A stretch of DNA of 64,000 nucleotides from Malonomonas rubra DSM 5091 (GTDB taxonomy: Bacteria; Desulfobacterota; Desulfuromonadia; Desulfuromonadales; Geopsychrobacteraceae): the NCBI RefSeq assembly GCF_900142125.1, contig NZ_FQZT01000005.1:124001-188000 (forward strand), written 5' to 3'. The notes below the pieces were generated by a model. The model was not told the DNA's origin and made no database searches. It saw only the letters and a list, made by a program, of their open reading frames with translations. The translations under genes were made by a program, and so were the position numbers. The first letter of the stretch is position 1. The number at the start of each line of letters is the position of its first letter. Below, piece after piece: positions 1-10,790 of this stretch.

Positions 1-854
1 CCCCCGATCAGTCCCGCATCAGAAATGGTGTGGTGTGGGCTGCGATAGGGCCGCTGGTCGACCAGCCCGTGACTGCGGCCTAACAGCCCGGCGACCGAGT
101 GAACCTTTGTTGTTTCCAGGGCTTCCTCGAAGGAGAGCTGGGGCAGAATCGATGGCAGGCGGCGGGCGAGCATGGTTTTGCCACAACCGGGAGGGCCGCT
201 TAACAGGACGTTGTGAGCACCAGCAGCTGCAACCTCCAATGCGCGTTTGACATGTTCCTGGCCGCGCACTTCGGCAAAATCTTCACAATCGGTCGGGGTT
301 TCACAGCTTTTCTGCTCGTCGCAACTATAGGGTGGCAGTTGCTTTTCGCCGTTGAGCAGAGCGACGACTTCACCCAGATCCTGCACAGCGTAAACTGGTG
401 GACCGTTGACCACAGCCCCTTCAGCCGCGTTGCCGGCAGGCAGAATCAGGGCTCGATCATTCCAATTGCGAGCGGCGACAGCGATCGGCAGGACGCCACG
501 CACCGGTTTCACACGGCCATCAAGCGAGAGCTCACCGAGCAGGATAAAACGATCGAGCTGCTCTTCATCGATCAGCCCGCAGGCACTGAGCAGGCCGACT
601 GCGATGGGAAGATCGAATGCGGCACCGTCTTTGCGGATATCGGCTGGAGCCAGGTTGATGGTAATGCGGCGGGCGGGAAAATCGTAACCGGAATTTTTGA
701 TCGCCGATTTGACGCGGTCTTTACTCTCTTTGACCGCGCCTTCCGGCAACCCGACGGTAGAAAATTGCGGCAGTCCCTGGGCGATATCGACCTCTACCTC
801 GACCGGGTAGGCGTCGATACCGATCAAGGCACCGGACGTGACTCGTGCTAACAT
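1..854 (-). CDS. comM: ComM/YifB family Mg-chelatase-like AAA+ ATPase (5' part, cut by window edge)
   Basis: Reading the minus strand from the ATG at 854-852 gives an open frame to the left edge, so the C-terminus is missing. The N-terminus begins [14 protein letters not shown] and contains the ChlI-type domain ([21 protein letters not shown], then [17 protein letters not shown]), typical of ComM/YifB, which are LonC-like. A Walker A motif GPPGCGKT lies near residue 220. Members are hexameric helicases that promote branch migration during integration of transforming DNA. A strong GGAGGGGG Shine-Dalgarno precedes the ATG. The gene follows trxB on the same strand, with a hairpin between them. 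Overlapping plus-strand frames are shadows. Confidence 0.93.
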   Translation of the reverse strand, partial: MLARVTSGALIGIDAYPVEVEVDIAQGLPQFSTVGLPEGAVKESKDRVKSAIKNSGYDFPARRITINLAPADIRKDGAAFDLPIAVGLLSACGLIDEEQLDRFILLGELSLDGRVKPVRGVLPIAVAARNWNDRALILPAGNAAEGAVVNGPPVYAVQDLGEVVALLNGEKQLPPYSCDEQKSCETPTDCEDFAEVRGQEHVKRALEVAAAGAHNVLLSGPPGCGKTMLARRLPSILPQLSFEEALETTKVHSVAGLLGRSHGLVDQRPYRSPHHTISDAGLIG

Positions 855-876
855 CTGTCCCCCTCCTGAACAGATG

Positions 877-899
877 AAAGGGCTCAAAGCGAGCCCTTT
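877..899. terminator. Hairpin between trxB and comM
   Basis: A perfect 9-bp inverted repeat (AAAGGGCTC / GAGCCCTTT) with a 5-nt loop lies between the trxB stop and the comM start. On the minus strand, the transcription direction of both genes, no clear U-tract follows, so it may be a weak terminator or processing site. On the plus strand a T5 run lies a few bases downstream. Confidence 0.5.
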
Positions 900-937
900 G
901 CATCAATTTTTAATGTTTAGCATAGCATGTTCTTGCG

Positions 938-1873
938 CTATTGGTGCGCCAGATCGTCAATATGTTTTTCTGCCATAATCGCAGCGACGGCGCCATCGCC
1001 GACAGCAGTGGACACCTGCTTCAGCACCGTGGTGCGGCAATCGCCGGCGGCGTAGATCCCCGGCACGTTGGTCTGGGTGTCCTCGCCCGACTTGATGTAG
1101 CCATCTTCGGTGAGGTCGAGAAGGTCTTTGACAAAACCAGTGGTCGGGGTGACGCCGATGGCGACGAACATGCCCTTGATTTCGATCTCTTTGCTCTCGT
1201 CGGTTTTGACATTACGCAGCACAGCAGCGGACAGGCCGCCGTCATCCGATTTCAACTCTTCGACGACAGAATCCCAGACCATCTCGATCTTTTCGTTCTC
1301 TTCGATCCGTGTGCGTAGAATCTTGGTGGCACGCAACTCGTCGCGCCGGTGCACCATGTAGACCTTGCTGGCGAAACGGGTCAGGAACAGGGCTTCTTCG
1401 GCGGCAGTGTCGCCGCCGCCGATAACGGCAATCGGCAGGTCGCGGAAGAAAGCACCGTCGCAGGTGGCACAGTAAGAAACGCCGCGGCCGACCAGACCTT
1501 GTTCGTTATTCAGGCCGAGCTTGCGCGGGATAACGCCGGTGGCAACGATGACGGCCTTGCAGGTTTTTTCCTCGCCGTCGACGATCAGGGTCTTATGATC
1601 ACCGTTGTCGATGATTTTTTCCACTGCACCGTAGCCGGTTTCAAGACCGAATTCGACACAATGCTCCTGGAATTTCATCATCAGCTCAGGACCCTCGATG
1701 CCGCCGGGATAACCGGGCCAGTTTTCGACCAGCGTCGTGGTCATCATCTGCCCGCCCATGATCATCTTTTCCAGCATCAGCGATTTCAGCATGGCGCGAG
1801 AGGCGTACAGTCCTGCGGTCATGCCTGCTGGACCGCCGCCGATGATAATGACGTCGTAATCTGTTGCACTCAT
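938..1873 (-). CDS. trxB: Thioredoxin reductase (TrxB)
   Basis: Flavoprotein of 311 residues, normal length for low-Mr TrxB; it reduces thioredoxin with NADPH in the cytoplasm. The FAD site GGGPAG is at residues 12-17, the redox-active CATC at 135-138, and the NADPH site GGGDTAAEE follows. The C-terminal FAD motif GIYAAGDC is present. The start at 1873 (MSATDYDVIIIGGG) is chosen over the longer open frame to 2128 because AAGGAG lies directly upstream and the family begins there. It is divergent from the membrane protein gene at 2012. Confidence 0.95.
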   Translation of the reverse strand: MSATDYDVIIIGGGPAGMTAGLYASRAMLKSLMLEKMIMGGQMMTTTLVENWPGYPGGIEGPELMMKFQEHCVEFGLETGYGAVEKIIDNGDHKTLIVDGEEKTCKAVIVATGVIPRKLGLNNEQGLVGRGVSYCATCDGAFFRDLPIAVIGGGDTAAEEALFLTRFASKVYMVHRRDELRATKILRTRIEENEKIEMVWDSVVEELKSDDGGLSAAVLRNVKTDESKEIEIKGMFVAIGVTPTTGFVKDLLDLTEDGYIKSGEDTQTNVPGIYAAGDCRTTVLKQVSTAVGDGAVAAIMAEKHIDDLAHQ

Positions 1874-2011
1874 TTTGAGCTCCTTGGAGGTAATATATTC
1901 AAAGTTTCGTATTCTTGCACATTGAGGTGAAAAAGTGCAACCGTTAGCCGGGTGTTGAGTTTGTCCATTGGCAGGAGTACACTTGCCGGGTTGATTCGGT
2001 TTGGAGATGAG

Positions 2012-2365
2012 ATGTTCAAGTTGCTGAAACTCTTTGGCTGGATGCTTTTTTTTCTGATTGCGGTGGTTGCTTTCGACCAGTTTCTGCTGCGGGTGCCCCT
2101 CGATTATCCGGGACTCAAACCGGCGCAAACCTTTTATGTCGATTTTCGCAGCCGCCTGCTGGATCTTGTCCTGCCGGAAAAAAGCACGCCGTTAAAAGCT
2201 GAATCGATCGAACAGGTGATCGAGCAGAATACCAGGCCTGCCCAGCAAACGACAAAGCCGCAACGTTACCTTTATGTTGATAAGTCGGGCGTGCTGCAGT
2301 TTGCTGACAGCTTGCAACAGGTGCCGGTGCAGTACCGGGAAAGCGCGCAACCGCTGGCGGATTAA
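2012..2365 (+). CDS. Small single-pass membrane protein, DUF4124-like tail
   Basis: A 117-residue protein with one N-terminal hydrophobic helix (residues about 6-22, LFGWMLFFLIAVVAF) followed by a soluble tail. The C-terminal piece RYLYVDKSGVLQFADS resembles the short DUF4124-type motif (Y-V-D-x-x-G-V-x-x-F-x-D), usually periplasmic. The ATG at 2012 is preferred over the upstream open-frame start at 1952 because GGAG precedes it by about 5 nt. It ends 3 nt before the MFS gene, so the two are probably co-transcribed. Function unknown. Confidence 0.7.
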   Translation: MFKLLKLFGWMLFFLIAVVAFDQFLLRVPLDYPGLKPAQTFYVDFRSRLLDLVLPEKSTPLKAESIEQVIEQNTRPAQQTTKPQRYLYVDKSGVLQFADSLQQVPVQYRESAQPLAD

Positions 2366-2368
2366 AAA

Positions 2369-3697
2369 ATGATCAAGGCATTGAAAAAAAACCTGCTTGG
2401 GGTCCTCTCAGGCGACGACAATCTCGACCGGGCCTGCAGCTCGATTCCAGCGGAAGCCTGCAAAGAGGTAAGCTGGAACCTGCGTGCCAACGTCTGTAAC
2501 GGTGCTGCTTCGAAGCTGGCGGAACAGATTGCCGGGCCGAACCTGATCTTGCCCTGGCTGTTCCAGATACTCGGTGCTCCGGTCTGGATGTTCGGTTTTC
2601 TGCTGCCGATCAAGCAAAGCTTCTCGCTCCTGCCGCAGATGGTGGTGGCCGGGCAGATTCGCCGTCTAGCGGTGCGTAAGTGGGTCTGGGTCGGCTCCGG
2701 CTTGGTGCAGATGCTTTGTCTGCTACTGATGATTCCGGCGGCGCTCTGGTTTTCACCAACCGCTGCCGGTATCAGCTTGCTCCTATTGCTGGTCGTCTTC
2801 AGCAGTGCCAGCGGAACAGCTTCGGTTGCTTTTCAGGATGTTCTCGGCAAAACCGTTGGTAAAGGTCATCGCGGCAAGCTGCTCGCTCAACGCGCTTTTA
2901 TCGGCGGTATCCTGACGACTCTGGCCGGGTTTATGCTCAACCGTGTGCAGGGTGATGCGCAGGGGCTCACGCCGGTTCTGTACCTGCTGTTTTTCGCTGC
3001 CCTGCTCTGGGCCCTGGCGGCTTTGTGCTTCGGCCTGATCCGCGAAACGCCGGGAGCTGTCAGCGGTGGGCGCAACGCTATTGCCGAGGCGCGCGAAGGC
3101 ATCGGTTTTTATCGTCAATACCCCGGTTTCCGTCGATTTCTAACCGCCCGCGGGCTGCTGCTGACTGTCGAATTGGCGACCCCTTTCTTTGTTTTGCACG
3201 CCGGGCAACAGTTGCAGTTGAAGGTGCAGGATGTCGGCATGCTGGTTGTCGCCGTCGGTTTTTCCCAACTGATCAGCAGTCCTTTTTGGGGTAAAATGGC
3301 CGACAGCACCAGTCGGCAGGTGATGCTACGTTCAGTACAGATTGCCGCTGCAGCTACTTTTCTTGCGCTGCTGCTGACGATCATTCCTTTCTACCCTCTG
3401 CGCTACGCTGCCTACCTGCTGGTTTTTGTTCTTATCGGCCTGGCCGAATCAGGAGTCAGGTTGGGGCGTAAAACCTACCTTGTCGATGCTGTTCCGCAGG
3501 ACGAACGGGCAACCTATACGGCATTCAGCAACAGCACCATCGGCCTGCTGGCAGTTGCCAGTGGTTTGGCGGGGTTGGTTGCCCAGTGGTTCGGTCCAAC
3601 CTGGATGCTGGTTTGTCTGCTGCTGCTGATGCTGGTGGCGATCCGTGCCTGTCGACTGATGCCGGAAGCAGAAACAATGCTTGATTCCACCGAGTAG
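2369..3697 (+). CDS. MFS transporter
   Basis: A 442-residue polytopic membrane protein with about 12 hydrophobic segments and a soluble N-terminal stretch of about 60 residues. The loop GRKTYLVDAVPQDERATYTAFSNS resembles the conserved cytoplasmic loop of MFS carriers (often V-P-x-x-x-R-A). It lies 3 nt after the small membrane protein gene, so translational coupling is likely. The substrate cannot be told from sequence. No terminator with a good U-tract was seen in the 200 nt downstream. Confidence 0.82.
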   Translation: MIKALKKNLLGVLSGDDNLDRACSSIPAEACKEVSWNLRANVCNGAASKLAEQIAGPNLILPWLFQILGAPVWMFGFLLPIKQSFSLLPQMVVAGQIRRLAVRKWVWVGSGLVQMLCLLLMIPAALWFSPTAAGISLLLLLVVFSSASGTASVAFQDVLGKTVGKGHRGKLLAQRAFIGGILTTLAGFMLNRVQGDAQGLTPVLYLLFFAALLWALAALCFGLIRETPGAVSGGRNAIAEAREGIGFYRQYPGFRRFLTARGLLLTVELATPFFVLHAGQQLQLKVQDVGMLVVAVGFSQLISSPFWGKMADSTSRQVMLRSVQIAAAATFLALLLTIIPFYPLRYAAYLLVFVLIGLAESGVRLGRKTYLVDAVPQDERATYTAFSNSTIGLLAVASGLAGLVAQWFGPTWMLVCLLLLMLVAIRACRLMPEAETMLDSTE

Positions 3698-3798
3698 CTG
3701 TCCCGTTCAACTTTTCGTTTCAATAAATTCGTATTTAGTAAATCTCTTTTTTCGTTCGAGAGTAGCCTGATTTACCATGTTTTCGCCAAGCAACTGGT

Positions 3799-3827
3799 TT
3801 GACAAGGGCATATGATTGGACTATTCT
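3799..3827 (+). promoter_or_regulatory. Sigma-70-type promoter of the HDOD signalling operon
   Basis: TTGACA at 3799-3804 and TATTCT at 3822-3827 are separated by 17 nt, about 80 nt before the HDOD start. The leader carries TGCCTG (3845-3850) paired with CAGGCA (3858-3863) and a second GCCTG/CAGG pair just before the start codon. The role of these small stem-loops is unknown. Confidence 0.6.
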
Positions 3828-3908
3828 AAGAAACTATGCTCTGCTGCCTGATCAAGACAGGCAAAACCCTGAAAAAAGCCTGCTCTGGCAGGGGAAAACA
3901 TATTTCTT

Positions 3909-5183
3909 ATGGCAATAGTCTCGATTGATAATCTGGCTGCGGGAATGGTCCTCGCCAGCGACCTGAAAGGGAGCGGTGGTCGTATGCTGCTGCCAGCCGG
4001 GGTGGAATTGCAGGACAACCATTTAAAAACCTTGAAAGCCTGGGGGGTGGCAGAGGTTGATGTTGTGCTGGAGGGGACAGAGTTCGAAGACGTTGCAGCG
4101 GACTCTGAAGCGTCGGAAGAGCTGCGCGCACAAGCGCTGGATTATCTACACCCCTTCTTTGCCAGCACCGATCCGAAGCAGGAAGCAATCGCCCAGCTAC
4201 AGCAGATCGCTGCAAAGAGTCTTGCCCGCTCGCTGGCCAAGGGGAAAGATCTGCCGGTGCTGCCCTGGCTTGAGGCGGAAATCCAGGAACCTTCAGAGTT
4301 AGCGGCCGATTTCTGGCAGCGGCAACCGAAGCAACCGGAGACGTTACTGCGCGGCAAAATCGAGTTGGCGTCTCTGCCCGATGTTTATGCCCAGATTGTC
4401 GAAGTGATGAATTCGCCGCGCAGTTCCGCGTCCGATCTTGCCGAGATGGTCAGCAAAGACACCAGCCTTTCCAGCCGAATGTTGAAACTGGTCAACAGTG
4501 CTTTCTACGGATTCCCTTCGCGAATCGATTCAATTGCCCGCGCCGTCACCCTGATCGGCACCAGCGAACTGACCACCATGGCTCTCGGCATCTCAGTGGT
4601 TAACGCCTTTAAAGATATTCCATCGAACTTGATGAGCATGGAAGGTTTCTGGCGGCACTCGATTGCCTGTGGCGTTTTTGCGCGGTTGTTAGCCGGGCAC
4701 AAGGTCGGTGTTTCCAGCGAACAGATGTTTATTGGTGGTTTGCTGCATGATATCGGTCGCATGGTGATGCTTAAACAGATTCCCCAAGCTTATGCGGAAG
4801 TGATCAAACAGGCCCGCTTGGGACAGGAAGCCCTGGTGACTGCCGAGAGACGAATCCTTGGTTACGACCACACGGAAGTCGGTGGGCTGCTCTGCCAGGA
4901 GTGGCGTTTCACCAAGGCGCTGGAAGAGATGATCCGATTTCATCATCTGCCGGGCGCAGGGCGTTACGGCCTGGGCTGTTGCATGATCCACCTGGCCGAT
5001 ATTCTGGCCAAAGTTCACTTTGTGGGCCAATCCGAATGCGGGTGCGTCATGATCTCGCCGTTGCAGCCGAGAGCCTGGGCCGCACTTGGCATCTCGGCTG
5101 ATGTGCTGCCACAGATTTTCAGCCAGGCTGAGAGTCAGATCGAGGATGTCGTGACCTTGTTCCTGGGGGCGGACGAAGACTAG
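3909..5183 (+). CDS. HDOD domain signalling protein
   Basis: A 424-residue cytoplasmic protein. Residues 1-55 resemble the short N-terminal domain found before HD/HDOD modules ([10 protein letters not shown]...LLPAG). The HDOD domain spans about residues 150-355, with LVNSAFYG, a His at 250 and the HD pair H280-D281 (LLHDIGRMV). HDOD proteins are mostly non-catalytic scaffolds in signalling and motility. It stops 2 nt before a hybrid histidine kinase, with a receiver gene next, so the three form one signalling operon. The start is supported by family alignment; the Shine-Dalgarno is weak. Confidence 0.9.
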   Translation: MAIVSIDNLAAGMVLASDLKGSGGRMLLPAGVELQDNHLKTLKAWGVAEVDVVLEGTEFEDVAADSEASEELRAQALDYLHPFFASTDPKQEAIAQLQQIAAKSLARSLAKGKDLPVLPWLEAEIQEPSELAADFWQRQPKQPETLLRGKIELASLPDVYAQIVEVMNSPRSSASDLAEMVSKDTSLSSRMLKLVNSAFYGFPSRIDSIARAVTLIGTSELTTMALGISVVNAFKDIPSNLMSMEGFWRHSIACGVFARLLAGHKVGVSSEQMFIGGLLHDIGRMVMLKQIPQAYAEVIKQARLGQEALVTAERRILGYDHTEVGGLLCQEWRFTKALEEMIRFHHLPGAGRYGLGCCMIHLADILAKVHFVGQSECGCVMISPLQPRAWAALGISADVLPQIFSQAESQIEDVVTLFLGADED

Positions 5184-5185
5184 CT

Positions 5186-7789
<2,604 letters not shown>

Positions 7790-7822
7790 AGGCCATCTTC
7801 TGATTTTTACTGGGAGTGAAGA

Positions 7823-8221
7823 ATGAAAGCTCTGATCGTGGATGATGAGTTCACCAGTCAATTGATTTTGCAGAAGCTGCTGATGGAGCATGGCGAGACC
7901 CGGGTTGTGTCGACCGGAAAAGAGGCAATCGACGCTTTCTCTGAGGCGTTGATGCTGGGCGATCGATTCGACCTGATCTGCCTTGACATTATGATGCCCG
8001 ATATCGACGGTCAGCATGTTCTCAAAGAAATTCGTGCGCTGGAAGATATCGAGGGCTTGCACGGTGATGACGCGGCGAAAGTGATCATGATCTCCTCATT
8101 GAACGACAAAAAGAACATCATGGAGGCGTTCAAGTCGCAGTGCGAAGCCTACCTGGTGAAGCCGATCGATGGGGAGAAGCTGTATGAACACCTGGAAACA
8201 TTCGGAATGATTTTAAAATAG
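7823..8221 (+). CDS. Single-domain response regulator (CheY-like)
   Basis: A 132-residue stand-alone receiver. The acidic pair is D7-D8, the phospho-acceptor is D55 in ICLDIMMPD, the Ser of the switch is in MISS (about 90) and the conserved Lys is K112 in YLVKPID. GGAGTGAAG precedes the ATG. It follows the hybrid kinase by 33 nt and is probably the output or phosphate sink for the HPt of that kinase. The stop codon sits in the shared terminator with the convergent nitrilase gene. Confidence 0.92.
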   Translation: MKALIVDDEFTSQLILQKLLMEHGETRVVSTGKEAIDAFSEALMLGDRFDLICLDIMMPDIDGQHVLKEIRALEDIEGLHGDDAAKVIMISSLNDKKNIMEAFKSQCEAYLVKPIDGEKLYEHLETFGMILK

Positions 8222-8241
8222 GCACTCCATTACGGAGTGCC
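8221..8241. terminator. Bidirectional terminator containing both convergent stop codons
   Basis: GGCACTCC (8221-8228), a 5-nt loop and GGAGTGCC (8234-8241) form a perfect 8-bp stem. The receiver gene stops at the first base of the stem, and the nitrilase TAA (8232-8230) lies across the loop. On the minus strand the stem is followed by TATTTTAAAA; on the plus strand the tail is poor. Confidence 0.75.
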
Positions 8242-9018
8242 ATAAATGTCGGCGCGGCGGTCAGCGAGAATATTGATCTGCTTGCGGTAGCTTTCCATCT
8301 CGCTGAAGTCGAAATCGGCAACCAGTTCGGCGTTCTCTTCTTCAGCGATCTTCAGGATATTGCCGAGCGGTGAGATCAGCTGGCTGAGGCCGAAGAAGTC
8401 GAGTTTGCCCTGCACGCCACAGCAGTTGGCAGCGATGACGAAGAGCTGGTTTTCGATGGCGCGGGCCCGCAGCAGGGTTTTCCAGTGTTCCTGGCGCGGT
8501 TTCGGCCATTCGGCAGGAAGGCAGATGATCTCTGCTCCTTCCAGAGCCAGTTTGCGGAACAGTTCGGGAAAGCGTAGGTCGTAACAGATGGCGATTCCCA
8601 GCCGTCCTATGGAAGTTTCCGCCACAATTGCCTGATTGCCAGGGCCGAGAAACTGGTCTTCGCGCATGGTGGAGAAGAGGTGCAGTTTGCGGTAGCTGCC
8701 GACCAGTTCGCCTTTATCGATAACGTATGCCGTGTTGTAGATCGTGCCGTTGTCAAGCTCCGGCAGGCTACCAACAGTGACCAGATTAAGTTTGCGGCAC
8801 TCTTCCTGCATTTCAGAAAGCACGCGCGGGGTCTCTTCCGCCAGTTGGGCGAGGTTGCGATAGTCGTATCCGCAGCTCCACATTTCGGGCAGGACAGCCA
8901 GTTTTGCTCCCTGCTTGGCGATGCGTTGTAACGCGGCAAAAGCGGTGTCGAGGTTGGCGTCGATGTAGCCGAGAGAAATGTTGAACTGGATGGCGGCAGC
9001 ACGAATCGATTTACTCAT
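8230..9018 (-). CDS. Carbon-nitrogen hydrolase (nitrilase superfamily, omega-amidase-like)
   Basis: A 262-residue cytoplasmic amidohydrolase. The catalytic triad is visible: E45 (LPEMWSCGYD), K111 (YRKLHLF) and C145 (ICYDLRFPEL). The length and the YDLRFPELFRKLA block match omega-amidase/NIT2-type enzymes, which hydrolyse alpha-ketoglutaramate or similar amides; the exact substrate is inference. The start MSKSIRAAAIQ is the family start. It converges with the receiver gene and diverges from nhaD. Confidence 0.88.
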   Translation of the reverse strand: MSKSIRAAAIQFNISLGYIDANLDTAFAALQRIAKQGAKLAVLPEMWSCGYDYRNLAQLAEETPRVLSEMQEECRKLNLVTVGSLPELDNGTIYNTAYVIDKGELVGSYRKLHLFSTMREDQFLGPGNQAIVAETSIGRLGIAICYDLRFPELFRKLALEGAEIICLPAEWPKPRQEHWKTLLRARAIENQLFVIAANCCGVQGKLDFFGLSQLISPLGNILKIAEEENAELVADFDFSEMESYRKQINILADRRADIYGTP

Positions 9019-9212
9019 AAACGGACCTCTTTAAATATAGAACAACGTTATCGTTTTGAATAAAGACATGTATTTTATTAGTAAAAAACTTAACTATTAT
9101 AATAGGATTCAGTGTTTTGTTGTTGTTGCAATCTGTTCCTGTTTTGCTTGACACCCAATTGCCAGAAATGGTAAAAATCATTTTCTTTTAATTTATAACT
9201 CAAATGTAACGC

Positions 9213-9255
9213 TATAATTTTTGTTTGCAGATTTGCCGGTTGTCGGCAGCTCTGC
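9213..9255 (+). promoter_or_regulatory. nhaD promoter -10 and leader stem-loop
   Basis: A consensus TATAAT lies at 9213-9218; the -35 is poor. An AT-rich tract and an upstream TTGACA sit further back. The leader carries nested inverted repeats: GCAGA (9227-9231) with TCTGC (9251-9255), and TGCCG (9234-9238) with CGGCA (9244-9248). The structure ends about 20 nt before the Shine-Dalgarno. It does not match a riboswitch I know. Confidence 0.45.
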
Positions 9256-9288
9256 AGGAACGACTCTCACAAAAAAGAAGGTGACCCG

Positions 9289-10734
9289 TTGAAGAATCTA
9301 CTCTTTCTCCCTGCATTGTTGCTGGCTGCGACTCCTGCGTTCGCCAGTGGTCCCGGCGTCGACATGACCAGCACCGGACTCGGTATCTTTGCCCTGATTC
9401 TGTTTGTTGCTGCCTACACGATGGTTATTTTCGAAGAACAGCTGCATATGCGCAAGAGCAAACCGGTTATTTTTGCCGCCGGTGTTATCTGGGTGCTGGT
9501 TGCCATCGCCTATGCTGGGATCGGCGACACCCACACCCCGCACGACGCGATCAAGCACAACCTGATCGAGTATGCTGAGCTGTTCCTGTTCCTGCTGGCA
9601 GCGATGACCTACATCAACGCCATGGACGAGCGGAATGTTTTCCAGGCTCTGCGCGGCTGGCTGGTCAGCCGTGGCTTCACCTTGCGGACCATCTTCTGGG
9701 TGACCGGCGTCCTCTCTTTCTTCATCTCTCCGCTGGCCGATAACCTGACCACTGCTCTTTTGATGGGCGCGGTGGCGATGGCGGTCGGTGGTAGCAATAC
9801 CAAGTTTATGGTCGTTGCCTGTATCAATATTGTTGTTGCCGCCAATGCCGGTGGTGCGTTCTCGCCGTTCGGCGATATTACCACGTTGATGGTCTGGCAG
9901 AAGGGGAAAGTTGAGTTTGTTGAGTTCTTCGCCATCTTTATCCCGTCGTTGATCAACTGGCTGATTCCGGCCGCGATTATGTCTCTGGCGATCAAGAAAG
10001 AGCGCCCGGAGGCGATGGAAGTCGCTATCAAGATGAAGCTGGGTGCCAAACGGATCATCGTCCTGTTCCTTTGCACTATTACAACAGCTGTTTCCTTCCA
10101 TAACTTTCTCCATTTGCCGCCAGCAACCGGCATGATGCTCGGTCTGGGCTATCTTGGTTTCTTCAGCTACTGGTTGAAGAAGACCGAACACCGACTGGGT
10201 ACTGGTGACCAGCCGCTCGATATGACCGGCCACAACCCGGATCAGCATTGTGAAATACCTGAGGACCACCCTGTTCATGGCCATGGTCCCGGCTTCGACC
10301 TGTTCCGCAAAATTGCCCGTGCCGAGTGGGATACCCTGCTGTTCTTCTACGGCGTTATTCTCTGCGTTGGTGGTCTTGGCCAGTTCGGTTATCTGGCGGC
10401 GACCTCGGCGTTTATGTATCACGACCTCGGACCAACCACGGCTAACGTCCTGGTTGGTATCCTCTCGGCGATCGTTGACAATATCCCGGTCATGTTTGCC
10501 GTTCTGACCATGGATCCGGTGATGAGCCACGGGCAGTGGTTGTTGGTTACCCTGACCGCCGGGGTTGGCGGTAGCATGCTGTCGATCGGTTCGGCGGCCG
10601 GTGTCGCGCTGATGGGAACCGCACGCGGTATCTACACCTTCGGTAACCACCTCAAGTGGGCCTGGGCGATCGCACTCGGTTATGCCGCCAGTATCGTCGC
10701 GCACCTGTTTATCAACGCCAAATATTTCCATTGA
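9289..10734 (+). CDS. nhaD: Na+/H+ antiporter NhaD family (ArsB/NhaD)
   Basis: A 481-residue inner-membrane antiporter. An N-terminal signal-like hydrophobic stretch (MKNLLFLPALLLAATPAFAS) is followed by about 12 membrane segments. NhaD/ion-transporter signatures include SPLADNLTTALLMGA and GGAFSPFGDITTLMVWQKG, and later VGILSAIVDNIPVMFAV. A His-rich loop (about 310-330) lies in the middle. Translation starts at a TTG (9289), with AGAAGGTGA 5 nt upstream and no in-frame ATG suitably placed. It exports sodium and supports pH and salt homeostasis, in keeping with a saline habitat. It is followed by a strong terminator. Confidence 0.93.
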   Translation: MKNLLFLPALLLAATPAFASGPGVDMTSTGLGIFALILFVAAYTMVIFEEQLHMRKSKPVIFAAGVIWVLVAIAYAGIGDTHTPHDAIKHNLIEYAELFLFLLAAMTYINAMDERNVFQALRGWLVSRGFTLRTIFWVTGVLSFFISPLADNLTTALLMGAVAMAVGGSNTKFMVVACINIVVAANAGGAFSPFGDITTLMVWQKGKVEFVEFFAIFIPSLINWLIPAAIMSLAIKKERPEAMEVAIKMKLGAKRIIVLFLCTITTAVSFHNFLHLPPATGMMLGLGYLGFFSYWLKKTEHRLGTGDQPLDMTGHNPDQHCEIPEDHPVHGHGPGFDLFRKIARAEWDTLLFFYGVILCVGGLGQFGYLAATSAFMYHDLGPTTANVLVGILSAIVDNIPVMFAVLTMDPVMSHGQWLLVTLTAGVGGSMLSIGSAAGVALMGTARGIYTFGNHLKWAWAIALGYAASIVAHLFINAKYFH

Positions 10735-10756
10735 TCGTTCGTTTCTGTTAAAGGAG

Positions 10757-10786
10757 AAAGGGCGGAGCTTCGGCTCCGCCCTTTTT
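10757..10786 (+). terminator. nhaD intrinsic terminator with cUUCGg tetraloop (also in hemW leader)
   Basis: A 12-bp stem (10757-10768 with 10773-10784) is closed by a C(UUCG)G tetraloop and followed by T residues to 10786. It lies between AAAGGAG (10750-10756) and the hemW ATG at 10791. Confidence 0.92.
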
Positions 10787-10790
10787 GCGT

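Noticed and set aside
213-851. 212-residue plus-strand frame at the left edge
   Set aside because: Shadow of comM on the minus strand.
3845-3908. c-di-GMP riboswitch in the HDOD leader
   Set aside because: Only small GCCTG/CAGGC stem-loops; the conserved GEMM core and GNRA features are absent.
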